Below are positions 12,167 to 24,930 of a stretch of 64,000 nt of DNA, piece by piece. Source of the stretch: Pomphorhynchus laevis (Eukaryota; Acanthocephala; Palaeacanthocephala; Echinorhynchida; Pomphorhynchidae); assembly GCA_012934845.2 (NCBI GenBank), contig WNNJ02002635.1:1-64000 (forward strand), written 5' to 3'. The translations under genes and the position numbers were made by a program. Below the pieces are notes generated by a model that was not told the DNA's origin, searched no databases, and saw nothing but the letters and a program-made list of their open reading frames with translations. The first letter of the stretch is position 1. Every line of letters begins with the position of its first letter.

Positions 12167-14640
12167 ATGGTGAGTAAATCCGAGCCTTTTTCACAGAATA
12201 TTCTTCAGTGAAATTCGGGAGGTGCTTCTGCCCTTAGACTTTTATCTGGAAGAGACGCAGATGTTATAGTCCTTCAGGAGACGCGGTATATCCGTCTCCT
12301 CCAGGACATTACTCGATTTATCCCAAAGCAAATTTGTTCACACTATACTCCGTACATAACCCCACCTCACTCCTCTTAATATCAAGGACTCTTGATCTTA
12401 GTTAAATGCTCCCTAAGGTCTTCCCTCCTGCTAAATTACTCTTGTTCAGCTCTGTCTTGTTTGGTAGTTTCACTCGTTAAGAACGGTAAACGCCTCAGTC
12501 TAGCCAATGTCTACATCCGTCCAGGAGAGGTTCACAATAACCGTACTCTCCTGGATGGTATTATTGATAGCGGCTACGACATGGTACTAGGTGACTTCAA
12601 CGACAGAACTGGTCGTTTGATTAATGCAGCACTCCACAGAGCCAGAACGGTTATCTTATTCATGAACCACCCTCACACACCTTTCATTGCAGATCAACGA
12701 ATTCACTCCTCGACTTATTACTGCTCCATGAGAAGTGGTTGCTAAAACTCTTCTGTACAGAGCGGTCGCGACAAAATTTGTCCACCTCTCATGATCTAAT
12801 TCGTTGGCGGTTAGAAGAGGATACGCTGCTTCGTAGAAGATTCCACTTTGATCCGATCAGAGTGGCTTTCTTCCAGGCAGCTATCCAACGCTTCCCCTGA
12901 ATTGGTAACGAGAGTTTATCCAAATTTAACTTCTACCTCTCTTCGCAAGCTACCGCGATTTTATCGACTACCTATAAAGATCGCTTATACAATCCCACTC
13001 CGACAAAACTTAAGGTCCTAGCTAAATTGCTGAACCTTCCTAATCTATCTGCTTCCGCCAGACAAACCCTCTCGATGGAATACTAGAGCACTAGATATAT
13101 GTTCCAGCTGAGTAGGGATAGGACGAATATTGCTCGTCTGAACCCTTCTCAGTCTTCCTTTTGGAAGATATTCAAGGAGAAGTTTGTTTGTTGGAAGGAT
13201 AGGGCCTTGGCTGGATCGGTAGTATAGGCCTTGATAAAGTTTTAGTAGAGTCACTAGCCCTACAAAATTATGGAGCCACGCAATCTCCGCAACCAATCCC
13301 GCCCTGGTGAGACTTCAGGAGTAGAGACTTATCTGTCGCAGATATTCTCAACGCCTGGTGGCCTCTTCCGGCCACCTCCAAATCCGTTGCTCCACTCTCT
13401 TCTCGTGTCTGTCAGCTATTGACAGCCGATCAAAGAAGGGAGGTGGCCGTCACAATGCTATTAGCCACCCCATCCAATGTGGTCAGCATCAATATTAGCA
13501 AGAGAATTTTTATTCCAAAAAAGTATCCGGTCTCTTGTCCTAAAGACCTGCGGCCCATTTCGATTCAAAATTCCCTCGTCTCGATCTACGAAAAAGCGCT
13601 TGCGTGTAGAATCCGTATCATTTAGTTAGTCGAAATTTAATCCCACCTGGTTTCCATGGGTTTGTCAAAGGTCGCTTGGTCCATTCAGCAGTTTGTGAAG
13701 TGCATCGGTTTTGTCAGGAGTACAGTCATCAGCTAGCTGTGGCTGTTTTCCTTGATTTTTCCGCTGCATTTGATCGCATCTCCATTCCATTTGTTATCTA
13801 TTCTCTCAGATCCCTCGGGTTGCCTGCGAGAATCGTTAACAAGGTGGAGATACTGCTGTACACCAAACGATTTTATTATGAAGACGACCCTGATGCGCGT
13901 CAGTTCTACCCTATTACGAGTGTGCCTCAAGGTTCACCACTTTCTCAAATCTTATATCTTGCTGCCTCAATTATTCTATTTAAAATATTTAAACGTGAAC
14001 AACGTCTAGTGGTGTACGCTGATGACACCACAGCCCTGTTCACTGGACGCAGGTGTAAAGACGTAGTCTCTGTCATCAGCCGTTTCTTTTCAAGATTAAA
14101 AGACCAGCTACGCCAATCCAATCTTATTTTAAACTCCGCAAAATCGCAGGTGGTAGTTTTTCATGGCTCCTCTGCGACGAAGAAAAAACTTAAGAGACTA
14201 GCACTCTCGGCGCTTTCCTCCATATTTGCCTCTGAACCACTCCCTTCCTTCACAAGTCGAGTAAAATACCTAGGGTTCACCGTTTCGGTGAACTGGTCGG
14301 CGAAAGCCGACCTGGATTGACTCAAACGTATCCTGAAGAGAGCTAGGTAGGCTCTGAAACGGGCTCAGCATCTGTCGTAGAATGGAAAAACCCAGGTACG
14401 CCTTTGGGATACCTGGGCTATCTCAGGATAAGTCTTCTCAATAGGGCGTCTCCCAGAGCAAAGGCTAAGGTTTCTTAAGCTCCTCGTCTCTCGCTTACCC
14501 AGCATCCTCCGCACCGATTGGATTCTTCGGGGGATGAGAGACCCCGGGTGGTTCAATCGGAAAGCGGCGTGTTGTATTGGTTAGGGGCTCAGATCCCCAT
14601 GGATTTGAGGCCAGAATAATGGTGAAGACTCCGACAATGA
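12167..14640 (+). mobile_element. LINE family C copy 2, ORF2 (endonuclease plus RT)
   Basis: Starts at ATG 12,167. The endonuclease has DVIVLQETR, ANVYIRPGE near 12,505 and GDFNDRTGR near 12,590. RT begins near 13,420 with FIPKKYP and RPISIQNSLVSIYEKAL. Motif A is VFLDFSAAFDRI at 13,748-13,783, then VPQGSPLSQILYLAAS at about 13,922, and the YADDTTALF catalytic box at about 14,008-14,035. YLGFTVSV marks the thumb. Frameshifts and stops break it at several points, and the C terminus decays after 14,320. It shows what copy 1 lost to the RT fossil at 8,706. Confidence 0.88.
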
Positions 14641-14945
14641 TTATGAAGATTGCTTCGGAACAATTATCTTAGACTATTTATCAGTTGTTAATATTATTTA
14701 TCCTTTTGTGTGAGTAAGAAAATCTATTATTATTGATTTAGCTTTTTTACTTAGTAAAAACAGTTAGTTTTTAGTTAGTTTTTATAGTTAGATTTTAGTA
14801 ACATGTCTGATCTCTGTCTTTGATTTTAAGTTGTCCTCTGAGCTAATAAGGAAAATCACCATCGGACATTAGCGAATTTGACAATTGACATTATATGATA
14901 TAGATTTTTCTTTTTTATAACTTTTTCTTATCATTTGATTAGCAC
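14641..14945. other. AT-rich spacer
   Basis: Nothing coding seen; TAGTTAGTTTTTAGTTAG-type low complexity. It separates LINE C copy 2 from a LINE A fragment. Confidence 0.4.
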
Positions 14946-15745
14946 TATCTTTTGTGGTTTTTATCTTTGAATGGACTCGTTCCAATGAACTCATTACACA
15001 TACCGACAGCGATGAGACGACAAGTTACGAGAAGAAGGCGGAGTTTGATGCGGATGTGGATGGTGAACCAGGAGAATTGGGCAACATATGTGAATGTGTG
15101 GCCGAAGCGACGGAGACGTAGGAGCACTCAAACGGCGGAGTTTATGATGCGTTGTTGGGGTAGGATTATGGATTTTGGAGAATTGGCGAAAAGGCCAAGG
15201 CAGTAATCGATTTTAGGAAAGAGAAGCGATGAAAGAAGATACATATAAGAACGGAAGTCGATAAGGGGGCTGATACGGCGGATGTCACGGAGAATTTAGT
15301 TAGACGAGCGGACCTTGTCACGGACGAAGGGTTTAAGAGAAAAGTGATCATCGAAATGAAAGCCTAAGAAAGTGAGATTGTGGACTATGGGGATGATCGA
15401 TGAGGCAAAATATACAGTGGAGGAGATATGTTTGGTTTACGGGGGAGGATCCACAATATTTTTGAATTGTCGGGGTTTAGAACGAGATGGGGATTGGAGA
15501 GACGTTTGTAGGTAGAAGAAATACAGTTGGAGGCAGAAATGCCGATATCGGGTATGCGATGTGCGGGTGCATGAGCATAGATGAGGATGCCATCGGCGTA
15601 TTGCATGACGTTTAAGGAGTAAGCTTTGATAAACGGAGAGAGATCGCCAAGCAGAAGAGAGAAAAGCAGGGGACCTAGGGCAAAACCTTATGGGACCCCG
15701 CAAAAGACAGGGATGGGAGGGGAGGTTGATGAATTAGAACCGACG
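14946..15745 (-). mobile_element. LINE family A, 5'-truncated 3' fragment
   Basis: The minus strand matches the RT of LINE A at 22,920-23,680. It has GPLLFSLLLGDLSPFIK (about 15,670), MQYADGILIYAHAPAHRI (15,606-15,550; the catalytic box is YADG instead of YADD), LNPDNSKILWILPRKPNISPP, and the C-terminal HIRIKLRLLLVTCRLIAVG (about 15,060). The D-to-G change in the catalytic box and internal stops make it dead. Its 5' end joins LINE B endonuclease sequence at about 15,745. Confidence 0.88.
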
Positions 15746-16678
15746 CGAAGTTTCCCCACTTTTGATAGACTGCCACATGCTCTCCACATCACCATCATTA
15801 CTTACAAAAGAAATCCTTTTAGCATATTCAATTATCTCATTATCTGGGATAACTTTCCGTACTCGCTTCTCAACAATCTCTACACTGTCTGATCCGGTCG
15901 AATTAGTAGGAATCAGAAACTTGACCACCACATGATCGCTTGAACTAATTGGAGGTTCTTTGTCAATTGAAGAAATATCATATTCAAGTCTAGTAAACAG
16001 CAGGTCAATCTTCGAGGATGATTCTGCGGAGAAACGAGTATCAAAATGAACATGTTGAATAAGCAACATTTCATCATACAATAAATTACATAACGACATA
16101 GTATATTTATCATAAGTTGCAATACTGGAGAGGGCGGAATTGTATGAATGCATGTTAAAATCACCAAAGATAAAAAATTTATGGCACTTGGGTATATTCT
16201 TAAGGAAATCAATAAGAGCGAACGATATTGCGCCCGGAGCACGATATACTATACATAAAGTAATAATAGCACTCCCAGATTGCGTAATACTCAACTGTAG
16301 AGCCTCGGCAGAGCATGAATCATCAATGAATTTTACGGCTGAACTAACAATCAAACTCACATGCACATAGAAGGCAACTCCACCACCGCGTCCATGGGCT
16401 CGATCAGATCTATAAAGAGCGAATTCAGGTATGTGAACCATATCATCAGATATGTCAGGATGAAACCAACTTTCACAAACTCCAAAGACATTGACATCAT
16501 GACAACGTATCCAATACCTAATCTCATCCAACTTATTAACTGCGCTACGTGCATTTGTAAATGCAATTTTCATGGAAGACGAAACATCTCGACATGGACT
16601 AGCTGTTGCTAGTACGGTAATCAAAGATCCACACATGCTAGAGGATACCGATCTATCTACAGTTCTAATGGTTTCCAA
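15746..16678 (-). mobile_element. LINE family B, ORF2 endonuclease half
   Basis: An open frame in the minus direction encodes an AP endonuclease domain: MKIAFTNARSAVNKLDEIRYW, VFGVCESWFHPD, GRGGGVAFYV, IVYRAPG, FFIFGDFNMHS and SSSDHVVVKFLIP (the catalytic SDH near the end). It is intact as an endonuclease of about 230 residues but has no RT of its own: the frame runs into LINE A RT sequence at about 15,745. The reading frame overlaps ORF1 by 22 bp. Confidence 0.88.
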
Positions 16679-17751
16679 CGGACAAATGGCTTTCGACGAA
16701 CAACTCGAAAATTTCTAATGCATAGATCTTTCTCGCCTAATAGTAAACGCTTGTGAAGCTCGTTCCTCGCATTTTTCAGTTTTGAACGATCGTCAAAAGA
16801 TAGATCTCTCAAAATACGTATTGAGTTTTTTTCGAGACGATGAGCCCGACTAAATATATAATTTGCATGAGTTGACGAATCTACCACAACCTTTAACAAT
16901 CGCGGTATGTTTGAACTGTTTGTTCGCCTTCCCAGCCGGAACAAACTTCTAACCACAATCTCCTTAGCTATATCTTTATCGTTAGCATGGAATATTTTAT
17001 TCAGAACTCCTCTTATCGCACTAACATCATCGTTTACTCGCTCCTGTGACACAGAAGAATTTGATTCAGATAGATTGGCGAAAAGAATGCACCTGTCCCT
17101 TGAAGCGCTTCGATTTTTCTTATACACTCTGTGAGAACTTTTGAACTTAGAAGACACAGAACTGGGTAACTCGTCCTGTGAAAGATTATCAGTAGGTTCA
17201 TTGAGCTTAAGTGAATTCTCATGTACACGCACTGAGCTTGCCGTGATGCTGTTTTCAATCAACCGTTCTTCCAATGCCGATTTTGTTTTTTGCAATATAC
17301 GAACGTTGTTTCTAGGACTTACCGTTCTATCACAGGTTACATTTGAAGATGCGATACCAGATTCAAGTTCAACGGGTAAGTTAGTTATTTCCTTGAAATG
17401 CTGCGATTCGTGAACGGAATCATCCACATCAAATTCACATACTTCCATAGTGTGTTCATCACCGTGAACACCAACATGTGATATATTTGCCTGTCCACTA
17501 ACGCATCCCATTTGCATGAACCTAGACGCACAGCAAAATCCACATATATATTTCTTGATAGTGTAGCTGTTACGCAACGAAGTTAACAGAGAAACTGTCG
17601 TCCAAACACTGCAGCCGGGAACATCACAAGCCACCTGCAGACTACCGTATTCCTCTTCGCTACCAGTGATATGTGATGCATCATGTTTGCTATCAGCCTT
17701 AGTCCGCCCATTCCTATAAGTATCGTTTTTATTTTGACCTTTTTTTACCAT
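16657..17751 (-). mobile_element. LINE family B, ORF1 (PHD-like finger protein), intact frame
   Basis: 364 codons from ATG at 17,751. The N terminus is basic (MVKKGQNKNDTY). A PHD-like zinc finger follows at residues about 42-82 (CDVPGCSVW, later YICGFCC). A serine-rich middle leads to a C-terminal conserved block with RDRCILFANL, RSLFRLGRR, KVVVDSS, SIRILRDLSFDDR and FVRWKPLEL. CR1-clade LINE ORF1s have such a PHD finger. The same protein, decayed, is encoded by LINE A at 20,016-21,000. The open frame suggests this copy is younger than its neighbours. Confidence 0.85.
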
Positions 17752-18099
17752 TTGTGAAGAAAAATCACAAATATGATATGCGCACTAGTCAGAGCCCTTG
17801 TATCTCGGGATGACTGCTGGAAAGTCGATTGTGTGTTTATGATTTGTAAGTAGTTCTTTCACGTGAACATATTTCAAACGCGCTTAAGTAACAGCTGTGT
17901 TTTGATATTGCAGATTACGTTTAAGTTGTAATGAAAAACTTATGTTGACAGATGATATATGTATGTTTATAAGAAACGAAAATTTTTTTATGCTCTTGGG
18001 ATGTTACAACATCCCAGGAGCATAAGCTCAAATTGGCTGGTTCACATAGCTCAAAACATAAAAAAAAACAGAAAATAAAGATATAAAAGGTGAAAGTGT
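17752..18099. other. LINE B 5' flank with a hairpin
   Basis: Upstream of LINE B ORF1. 17,989-18,026 is an inverted repeat (TATGCTC..GGGATGTT paired with AACATCCC..GAGCATA). No gene is seen. Confidence 0.4.
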
Positions 18100-18425
18100 C
18101 ATTATCGTGATTTAATAAGTGCCCTGAACTTCTGGACGGAACCGCTGTCGTTTGTCGATACATGAAGATTGTTCCACAGGTCAGCAATGCGATCACTTAT
18201 CGTAACACAATTTGTTTTGGGACGGAGCCTGCGCTTTATCATAAGTCTGTGGCCTCGTAGTCGACCCGGTGGACGAATTGTAAACATAAACTTCGAAACA
18301 TGTCCAGGTATAGACAGTGGTCGCCATACATACACTAGGTCGGCGTCATACAACGAACGTTCAACAGTGTGTACATTTAATAATGCCAGTCTCTGGGTAT
18401 AGTTGACACCACGCACTGAGGACAC
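18100..18425 (-). mobile_element. LINE 3' end (RT C-terminal tail)
   Basis: The minus strand encodes RLALLNVHTVERSLYDADLV, LRGHRLMIKRRLRPK, ISDRIADLWNNL and VQKFRALI. This is the conserved WN.L.....F tail found after the RT of CR1/Jockey-like LINEs. A 5'-truncated insertion; the RT catalytic part is absent. Confidence 0.75.
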
Positions 18426-18699
18426 AAGATGGGTTGCTTATCGTAATATCCGTTCGTATATTTCCAATTCGCTATGTTACTATTTTACTATCATCAAAAG
18501 AAAGTGCCGGCTCTTTAGTTTTCTCTCTAAGTTCTACCTCGAATTCAAAGTACCGGTTTATTAAAGTGGCTATTGTGGATATGCATCCACTTACAAGTTC
18601 ACTAAATTACAAATTTACAGTTTTACAAAAATAAGAACTGAAAAATAAAAAAGTATGATCAATGCCAATAGCTGATTTTAATGCGTGGGGGAGTGGGAG

Positions 18700-18992
18700 A
18701 GCTTTAAAGAAATAGAATAATTGAATCAACTATAAAGGGTCAAAAAATAGCGGATACTGTGTTTGAATGTTGGAAATGAGGCAGTTGAGAAGATGGTAGG
18801 AGGCAGTTTATTCCAGAGAATGGAAGCGGCAATAAAAATAGAACTGTGGCCAAAATTTGAGGAAAATGACGGAACATGGAGAAGATCAGAGTCACATGAA
18901 CGAAAATTTATGGTTTTGAGGCGGGCTTCGGTAAGTGTAGAAGATGCAGATAAGAAGGCTAGTTCAAAGAAAAATGTCGAAAAGTGATGCAA
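18700..18992 (-). mobile_element. LINE 3' end, second family
   Basis: The minus strand reads INFRSCDSDLLHVPSFSS, ASILWNKLPPTIFSTASF and TFKHSIRYF, again the RT C-terminal tail (WNKLP...S...FK). It is unlike the copy at 18,100, so a different family or subfamily. Confidence 0.65.
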
Positions 18993-19431
18993 AGGATAAG
19001 GAATATATGCGATTTTTCATAGTTAGCCAGTTGGGTTTAGCCAAGCAAGAGGAAATGTGATCAAAACGTGTTCAAAATGTGATAAAATGTGACGTCAATA
19101 CACAGCTTGGATAGCTTGAAGGGATAGATAGCCACGAACTGCATTATGTTTCATAATTATAGCGTTTTCAGTTTTGCAGATACGCCACAAGTACATCGTT
19201 CAGAGATACATCCTGTAATTCCAATTTTTAAATGACGGTTACCACATCCCTTAATTCATCAGGTGACAAATGTTTCTTGCACTTTAATGGTAAGGCGTTT
19301 AACCAGATTGAAGAGTCTTTTCAGCTTATAAAGTGCAACCGTCGATCGCTGGAGTATCACGGTTATCTGATAAGAACGTTTCAAATGTGATTATAATAAA
19401 TTGTTATTTTAGGAAACTTAATCATCTTTAT
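18993..19431. other. unassigned spacer
   Basis: Contains a short repeat of AAAATGTGATAAAATGTGA near 19,070. No gene recognised. Confidence 0.35.
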
Positions 19432-19779
19432 TCACAGACGTTGCTCTATTAAAATGCATTTATTTTGACATGTCGAATGAAACAGTCCAATAAATGTGAT
19501 GTGATACTCCAAATTCGTTACATTTTCTAGACTATTGACCAAATCGACGCACTTCTTAGTTCCCTCATCTGGTCTCAACCCAAAAAACTCTGTCGTCCCG
19601 ATGGCAAAACCAAAATTATCGATGTCACAGGAAGTAACATTGACGGATACAAGACCTGCAGAAATCGAACTTTTTGTTTGATGAAGTAGCGATTTTATTT
19701 TATCTTGATTAACAAAATATCCGTTAAGAGGTCTGGATATACTAAAAAATATCTTGACCATACAAAAGTTAGTTTCCAC
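19432..19779 (-). CDS. hypothetical open frame, 115 codons
   Basis: ATG at 19,779 on the minus strand, ending near FHSTCQNKCILIEQRL. Composition is less biased than surrounding AT-rich DNA and the middle (IDNFGFAIGTTEFFGLRPDEG) looks protein-like, but I recognise no domain, signal peptide or membrane segment. It could be a host exon, a transposon remnant or chance. Confidence 0.25.
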   Translation of the reverse strand: METNFCMVKIFFSISRPLNGYFVNQDKIKSLLHQTKSSISAGLVSVNVTSCDIDNFGFAIGTTEFFGLRPDEGTKKCVDLVNSLENVTNLEYHITFIGLFHSTCQNKCILIEQRL

Positions 19780-20015
19780 GAAGTTAGGGTCATCGTCATA
19801 CCTTCGTTGTTACACGTTTGCTATAAGCACCGATATTTTTAATTACTGGGTATTAAAAGAGTTTAATAACTAATAAACATACATTAAAAAAGTTTGAGAT
19901 CTAAAGTAAATACAAGATTAACATCCACACTTAAACACACCTAAACAACATCGACAACAACCTTCGACGACAACCATCGGTTGAAAAATTGATTGAAGTA
20001 CATTCTTACAAGTTT

Positions 20016-21045
20016 ATGGGAGGACGTAAGAAAACAACTAAGACCGACACCAACTATGGACAACTGCAAGCACAGTGCTCGATACACGACTGCAGCGTCT
20101 GGACAACAATCCGCCTGCGACAAGAATAAGGCTAAAGAAGTTTTCGTATATGGTTTTTGTGCCAACAAACTAATCTGCAACCTTTCCAAAAAGCACATAT
20201 CAACATCCAACACGTCAACTCAAACTACCCCCGTCGTTTCTAATGTCCTTTCTCCACCCACCGACCCTGCCACCATATACACTTCCCATTCCATGTCATC
20301 TTCACTCCCCGACACCCCACGTCCCGTCCTTCCCGTCTCGTTTCTCAATAACTTGCATCCATCAATCAAAATCACCTCCACCAACCTCCACTATCCTTCC
20401 ACTCATAACCTTTCCTCACATCGCTTGCCACCCTCTTTATAAGCATTATCCTCTATGTCTCCCGTCGTCAAACCAAATCCCTCCAAATCATCAACTGCCA
20501 GCTCTTCTATCGTAATCTCACCTACTCACGTCAGTCGTCCTCCTTTACGAAAGCGCTTTCCTTCTCGCGATCGTTGCGTCATTGTCACTAATATCACGCC
20601 TTCCAACTCCTTATCTTCACAAGCACGTCTGGATCACGATGTTTCCGCCTTCAGATCCATCATCTCGTCTATTCTTCCTACGGATAAACCATCCTTTTTC
20701 AAGGACATTTCTCCTGTCGCATTCATCCGTCTAAACAAATCTTCTCAATCTAATCCTTTCCAGCCCCTCTCCTAAAAATTGTTTTCAAGCATTGCTCTCA
20801 CGCGTATTCTGTCCTCTCTCAACGATTTAAACTCATGTCATCTTCAACCACTCGAATTTTCCCCGATCGCACCCCTTCTAAAATCGCACACCTCTCTTCT
20901 GCTCGCATCGAAAAACGCCGTCACGAGGAAAATGGCGAAACATCACTCTCCATCCGAAACATAGACGGAAATTTTCAAGTTGTCCACACCCGTCCAAAAA
21001 TTCGATGGCGCTCCATCTCTCCTATGTGTCTTCTCCACTAGACTC
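20016..21045 (+). mobile_element. LINE family A, ORF1 (decayed)
   Basis: Starts at ATG 20,016 (MGGRKKTTKTD). The first half of a PHD-like finger is CSIHDCSVWTTIRL, and a frameshift separates it from VYGFCANKLICN. The C-terminal block RDRCVIVTNITPSNSLSSQARL (20,570-20,635) and SIRNIDGNFQVVHTRPKIRW (20,960-21,010) match LINE B ORF1. The coding strand is strikingly pyrimidine-rich. Several frameshifts. Confidence 0.8.
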
Positions 21046-23960
21046 TTTCGCCACAACACACGGTTTCCGCCTCGGTCTCCTCAACACTAGATCTATTCTC
21101 AATAAATCCGATCTTATCCTCAACCTATTCACCAAGCAATCCATCGATCTCTTCTGCCTCACCGAATCCTGGCACTCAGATTCCGACGACCTTTCCATTC
21201 GCCATCCGCTCTCTGGCGGTGGTTCCCTAGTCTAATCCGCCTGCCCCCTTAGCTCATGACCTTATAAATTCTCTAATCATGGCGACATCGTCGCATTCGC
21301 GCGTCACCCCCGCGTCTCTTCGCAAAATCAATCCCCCTTTCAGTCCTTGCTCTTTTGAGTTGCTCACTTGTCGTTATTCTAACCCGATCACTCTAGATCT
21401 CGCCATTGTATACCGTCCTGGTTCACAGCTTCTACAGCCTTTTTTTTACCGAACTCGCTGACCTCTTTTCTCATTGTTCTTTGTCCTCAATCCCTTCACT
21501 CGTTCTAGGCAACTTCAATATCCGACTAAAACGCCTCTCTTCCACGGATTCCATCCGGTTCATCAACATTCTATCCAACTACAATTACAAACTAATCTCC
21601 ACTGCCCCCACACATATACTTGGTGAGGCACTCGACATCATCGCTGTCCCCGATCATTTTGCTGCCTACACCTCACTGTCCATCTCTGATCCTGGTCTAT
21701 CCGATCACTTTCTTATCACCCTTGATCTCACTCACAACCACACCCCTCCTCACACACCTACAATCCTACGTCGCCCTTGGAGAAATCTTGACCTCTCCCT
21801 TCTCCGCTCTGCCTTACTCAAATCGTCTCTATCATTACCCACAATAACATATTCATCTCCTCGCGATCTCGTCTTTCTTTTCGACTCTGAACTAACATCC
21901 ACTCTCGATATTCTCTTGCCTTTCAAGTCTCACCCACACCGTCGCTTGCACCGTGTCCCATGGTTTGACATCCAATGCCTACTCTTAAAGCGTCGACTTT
22001 GCCATGCTTTTCGAGTCTATCACTGCTCTCTCAGACGTCATTTCCGCTCGATCACTCCGTCTTTCCGTAATTCCTATCTTGCTCTTCGCCGTCATATCTC
22101 AACCAACTACGTACCAAATGCAACTCCTTCTGGCAGCATAAAATCATCACTTTATTCAACTCTAAGACTCTGGCATACTTTTAACTCAATCCTTGCTCGC
22201 TCCTCTTCGCCGTGCAACATCAATGCCAATGATTATTCGTCATTTCTCCAGACTAAAGTATCCACGTTGCTCTCTCACACCCCGGTCTCACTCCTATCTA
22301 ACTCTGCCCAGTCTAGCCTCATCCTTCCGGAACTCTTTCATCTTCTCCCTTTCTCACCTACAGAAGTATTATCTGTCCTCATGTCCTTGCCCAACAAAAC
22401 CTTACCTGCCGATCCCCTGCCTACTCACATATTAAAATCTATATGCTCATCGATATCCCCATTTCTCACAACCTTGTTTAACTCGTCCATCCGCAGTCGT
22501 ATATTCCCTTCACACTGGAAATCCGCAATCGTTCGTCCCCTTCTTAAGAAACAATGGCTCGACCCCTTCATTCCTTCTAGCTATCGCACCATTTCACTAC
22601 TCCCTACTCTTTCAAAGCTCTTAGAACGCCCCTTTTTAATACAGATCAACGCTTATCTCTCCTCATCCAATCTGTACCCTCCTTTCCAATCCGCTTTCCG
22701 CTCTAATCACTCGACAGAAATCGCATGCATAAAAGTGTACAACGACTTACTCATTTCTCGATACATGGCTTTATATAGTGTTCCCATCTCCCTCGACCTC
22801 TCCTCCGCATTCGACATTGTCGACCACTCCGTCCTCCTTTCTCGCCTTCGTTATGATTACGGCTTTTCTTCCTCCTCCGTAGCATGGTTTGCCTCATATC
22901 TATCCGACCGTTCCTTTCGCGTCTGCTCTAATTCATCATCCTCCCCTCCCATCCATATTTTTTGCAGGGTCCTACAAGGTTCAGTCCTAGGTCCCCTGCT
23001 TTTCTCTCTTCTGCTTGGCGATCTCTCTCCGTTTATCAAACCTTACTCCTTTAACGTCATGCAATACGCCGATGACATCCTCATCTATGATCATGCACCC
23101 GCACATCGCATACACGATATCGGCATTTCTGCCTCCAACTGTCTTTCTTCTATCTACAAACGTCTCTCCAATCTCTATCTCGTTCTAAACCCCGACAAGT
23201 CCAAAATAATGTGGATTCTCCCCCGTAAACCAAACATATCTCCTCCCACTGTATATTTTGCCTCATCGATCATCCCCATATTCAACAATCTCACTTTCTT
23301 AGGCCTTCATGATGATCACCTTTCCCTCAAACCCTTCGTCCGTGACAAGGTCCGCTCATCTAACTTAATTCTCCGTGACATCCGCCGTATCCGCCCCCTT
23401 ATCGACTTCCGTTCTTGTATGTCTCTTCTTTCATCGCTTCTTTTCCCTAAAGTCGATTACTGTCTTAGCCTTTTCGTCAATTCTCCAAAATCCATCATCC
23501 TACCCCTACAACGAATAATCAACTCCGTCGTTCGAGTGCTCTTTCGTCTCCGTCGCTTCGACCACACATCCACATATCTTGCCCAACTCTCCTAGCCCAC
23601 CAGTCACATCCGCATCAAACTCCCCCTTCTCGTTACTTTTCGTCTCATCGCTGTTGGCTCCCCATCGTTCATCAACCTTTCTTTCTTAGATGACACTCGC
23701 CCCACTTCGCTATCGCTGCATTCCCGTCATACCCTCTTACTCCACGTTCCTAATTACTCCAACAACTACGGTCTCCGATCCTTCCTCGTCGCCTCCTCAC
23801 TCGCCTGGAATCAACTCCCTCTCGACGTCCGCCGCGCCCCCTCCTTTATCACATTCAAACACCTCCTCTGTTCACACCTTCTCGACACCTGATTTACAGT
23901 TTTGTTTTGTTGTGGTCATGTAAGCGTGCGCTGGCACACATTTGCCACGTTAAAATGAAT
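21005..23960 (+). mobile_element. LINE family A, ORF2 (endonuclease-RT) and 3' UTR
   Basis: The endonuclease starts at 21,005 (GFRLGLLNTRSILNKSD, DLFCLTESWHSD) and is broken by frameshifts before 21,450. It continues with LVLGNFNIR and LSDHFLITLDL (21,700). From about 21,450 the frame is open for some 715 codons. The RT carries SAIVRPLLKK, motif A as VPISLDLSSAFDIVDHS (about 22,783-22,830), VLQGSVLGPLLFSLLLGDL and the intact catalytic MQYADDILIY (about 23,059). A TAG at 23,593-23,595 is followed in the same frame by the C-terminal WNQLPLDVR...FKHLL tail to 23,892. The 3' UTR holds GTAAGCGTGCGCTGGCACAC, which recurs at 33,567. CR1-like by RT and ORF1 style. Confidence 0.88.
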
Positions 23961-24181
23961 TTTTTTAACCCTTTTGTGAATGCCGTCATTGCTAGCTGAA
24001 TTCAATTGATTTACTCCTTTGAACAATGATATAGAACTTTCACCAGATTTAATCTATGTATTTGCGGCATACACATTCGTCAGAATTTCGTAAGCTCTGG
24101 GCACATAAATTTTACATTTTGAAGCAACATTTGTCCATTTAATCTGCTTAAAGCGTTGCTTGCATCTACAGCGTGCAGTCT

Positions 24182-24415
24182 CTACAAGTTGCTATAATTA
24201 TAATGTTCTCGCATTACATTATAACCCGAGTCCATATTTTCGAGAGGCACGCTATTCTCTATGGGAAGAATTACTAATCTACAAGCTGTAAAGCTGCTAG
24301 TCCTATAAGAGTCATACTTCTGTAGATAAGCGAGTTTGGTAGACTCTGCTAACATATCTGTTATGACTCTGATTTCTTTCTCTTCCACGATATATAACGC
24401 TGTATTTTTCAACAT
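24182..24415 (-). CDS. hypothetical open frame, 77 codons, divergent from bL35m
   Basis: ATG at 24,415, reading away from the ribosomal protein gene. The protein (MLKNTALYIVEEKEIRVITD..., with ACRLVILPIENSVPLENMDSG) has balanced composition and no repeats. No domain recognised. It could be a small gene or a first exon. The 24,416-24,930 gap would then be a shared promoter region. Confidence 0.35.
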   Translation of the reverse strand: MLKNTALYIVEEKEIRVITDMLAESTKLAYLQKYDSYRTSSFTACRLVILPIENSVPLENMDSGYNVMREHYNYSNL

Positions 24416-24930
24416 TTTGAAATAAAGGATTTATATTGAATATCTAATTGACCATGTGATTTTGATGTTGTTAGTTTAGAAGTTGTTTGCAATTCCATTT
24501 TTATCACACTTGCGACTTTGCAAGTTATCTTAGAGGATGCTATCTTTTGATATCGCTCGCTCTATTGTCAAGTAACTATTTGCAATTCTTTTATTACGAA
24601 ACAAGTGACTTCGCAAGTTACCTTGAAAAGTTACCTTGATATAAATTCTCTGTAGAGTTTTGATTTAATGTTAGTGCTAGGTCTTTGTTCATTTTATTGT
24701 TACGTTTTTCCAGTTAGCATTTGAACTGATAGTTTTATTAAATTATAGCGTAAATCGTTTCATACAACAATTGGTTTTGCGAATTGATAAAAATGCACCT
24801 TTTTATGTGCTTTAGTTAAATGCCGTAGTTCAAGTGTTGTTTGCTTGCTTTTCACCATATTAAATTAGTCGTATTTCACTAAATTAGTCGTATCATTGCA
24901 AGGTTGTTTGTTTTAACTTCTGACTAACTA

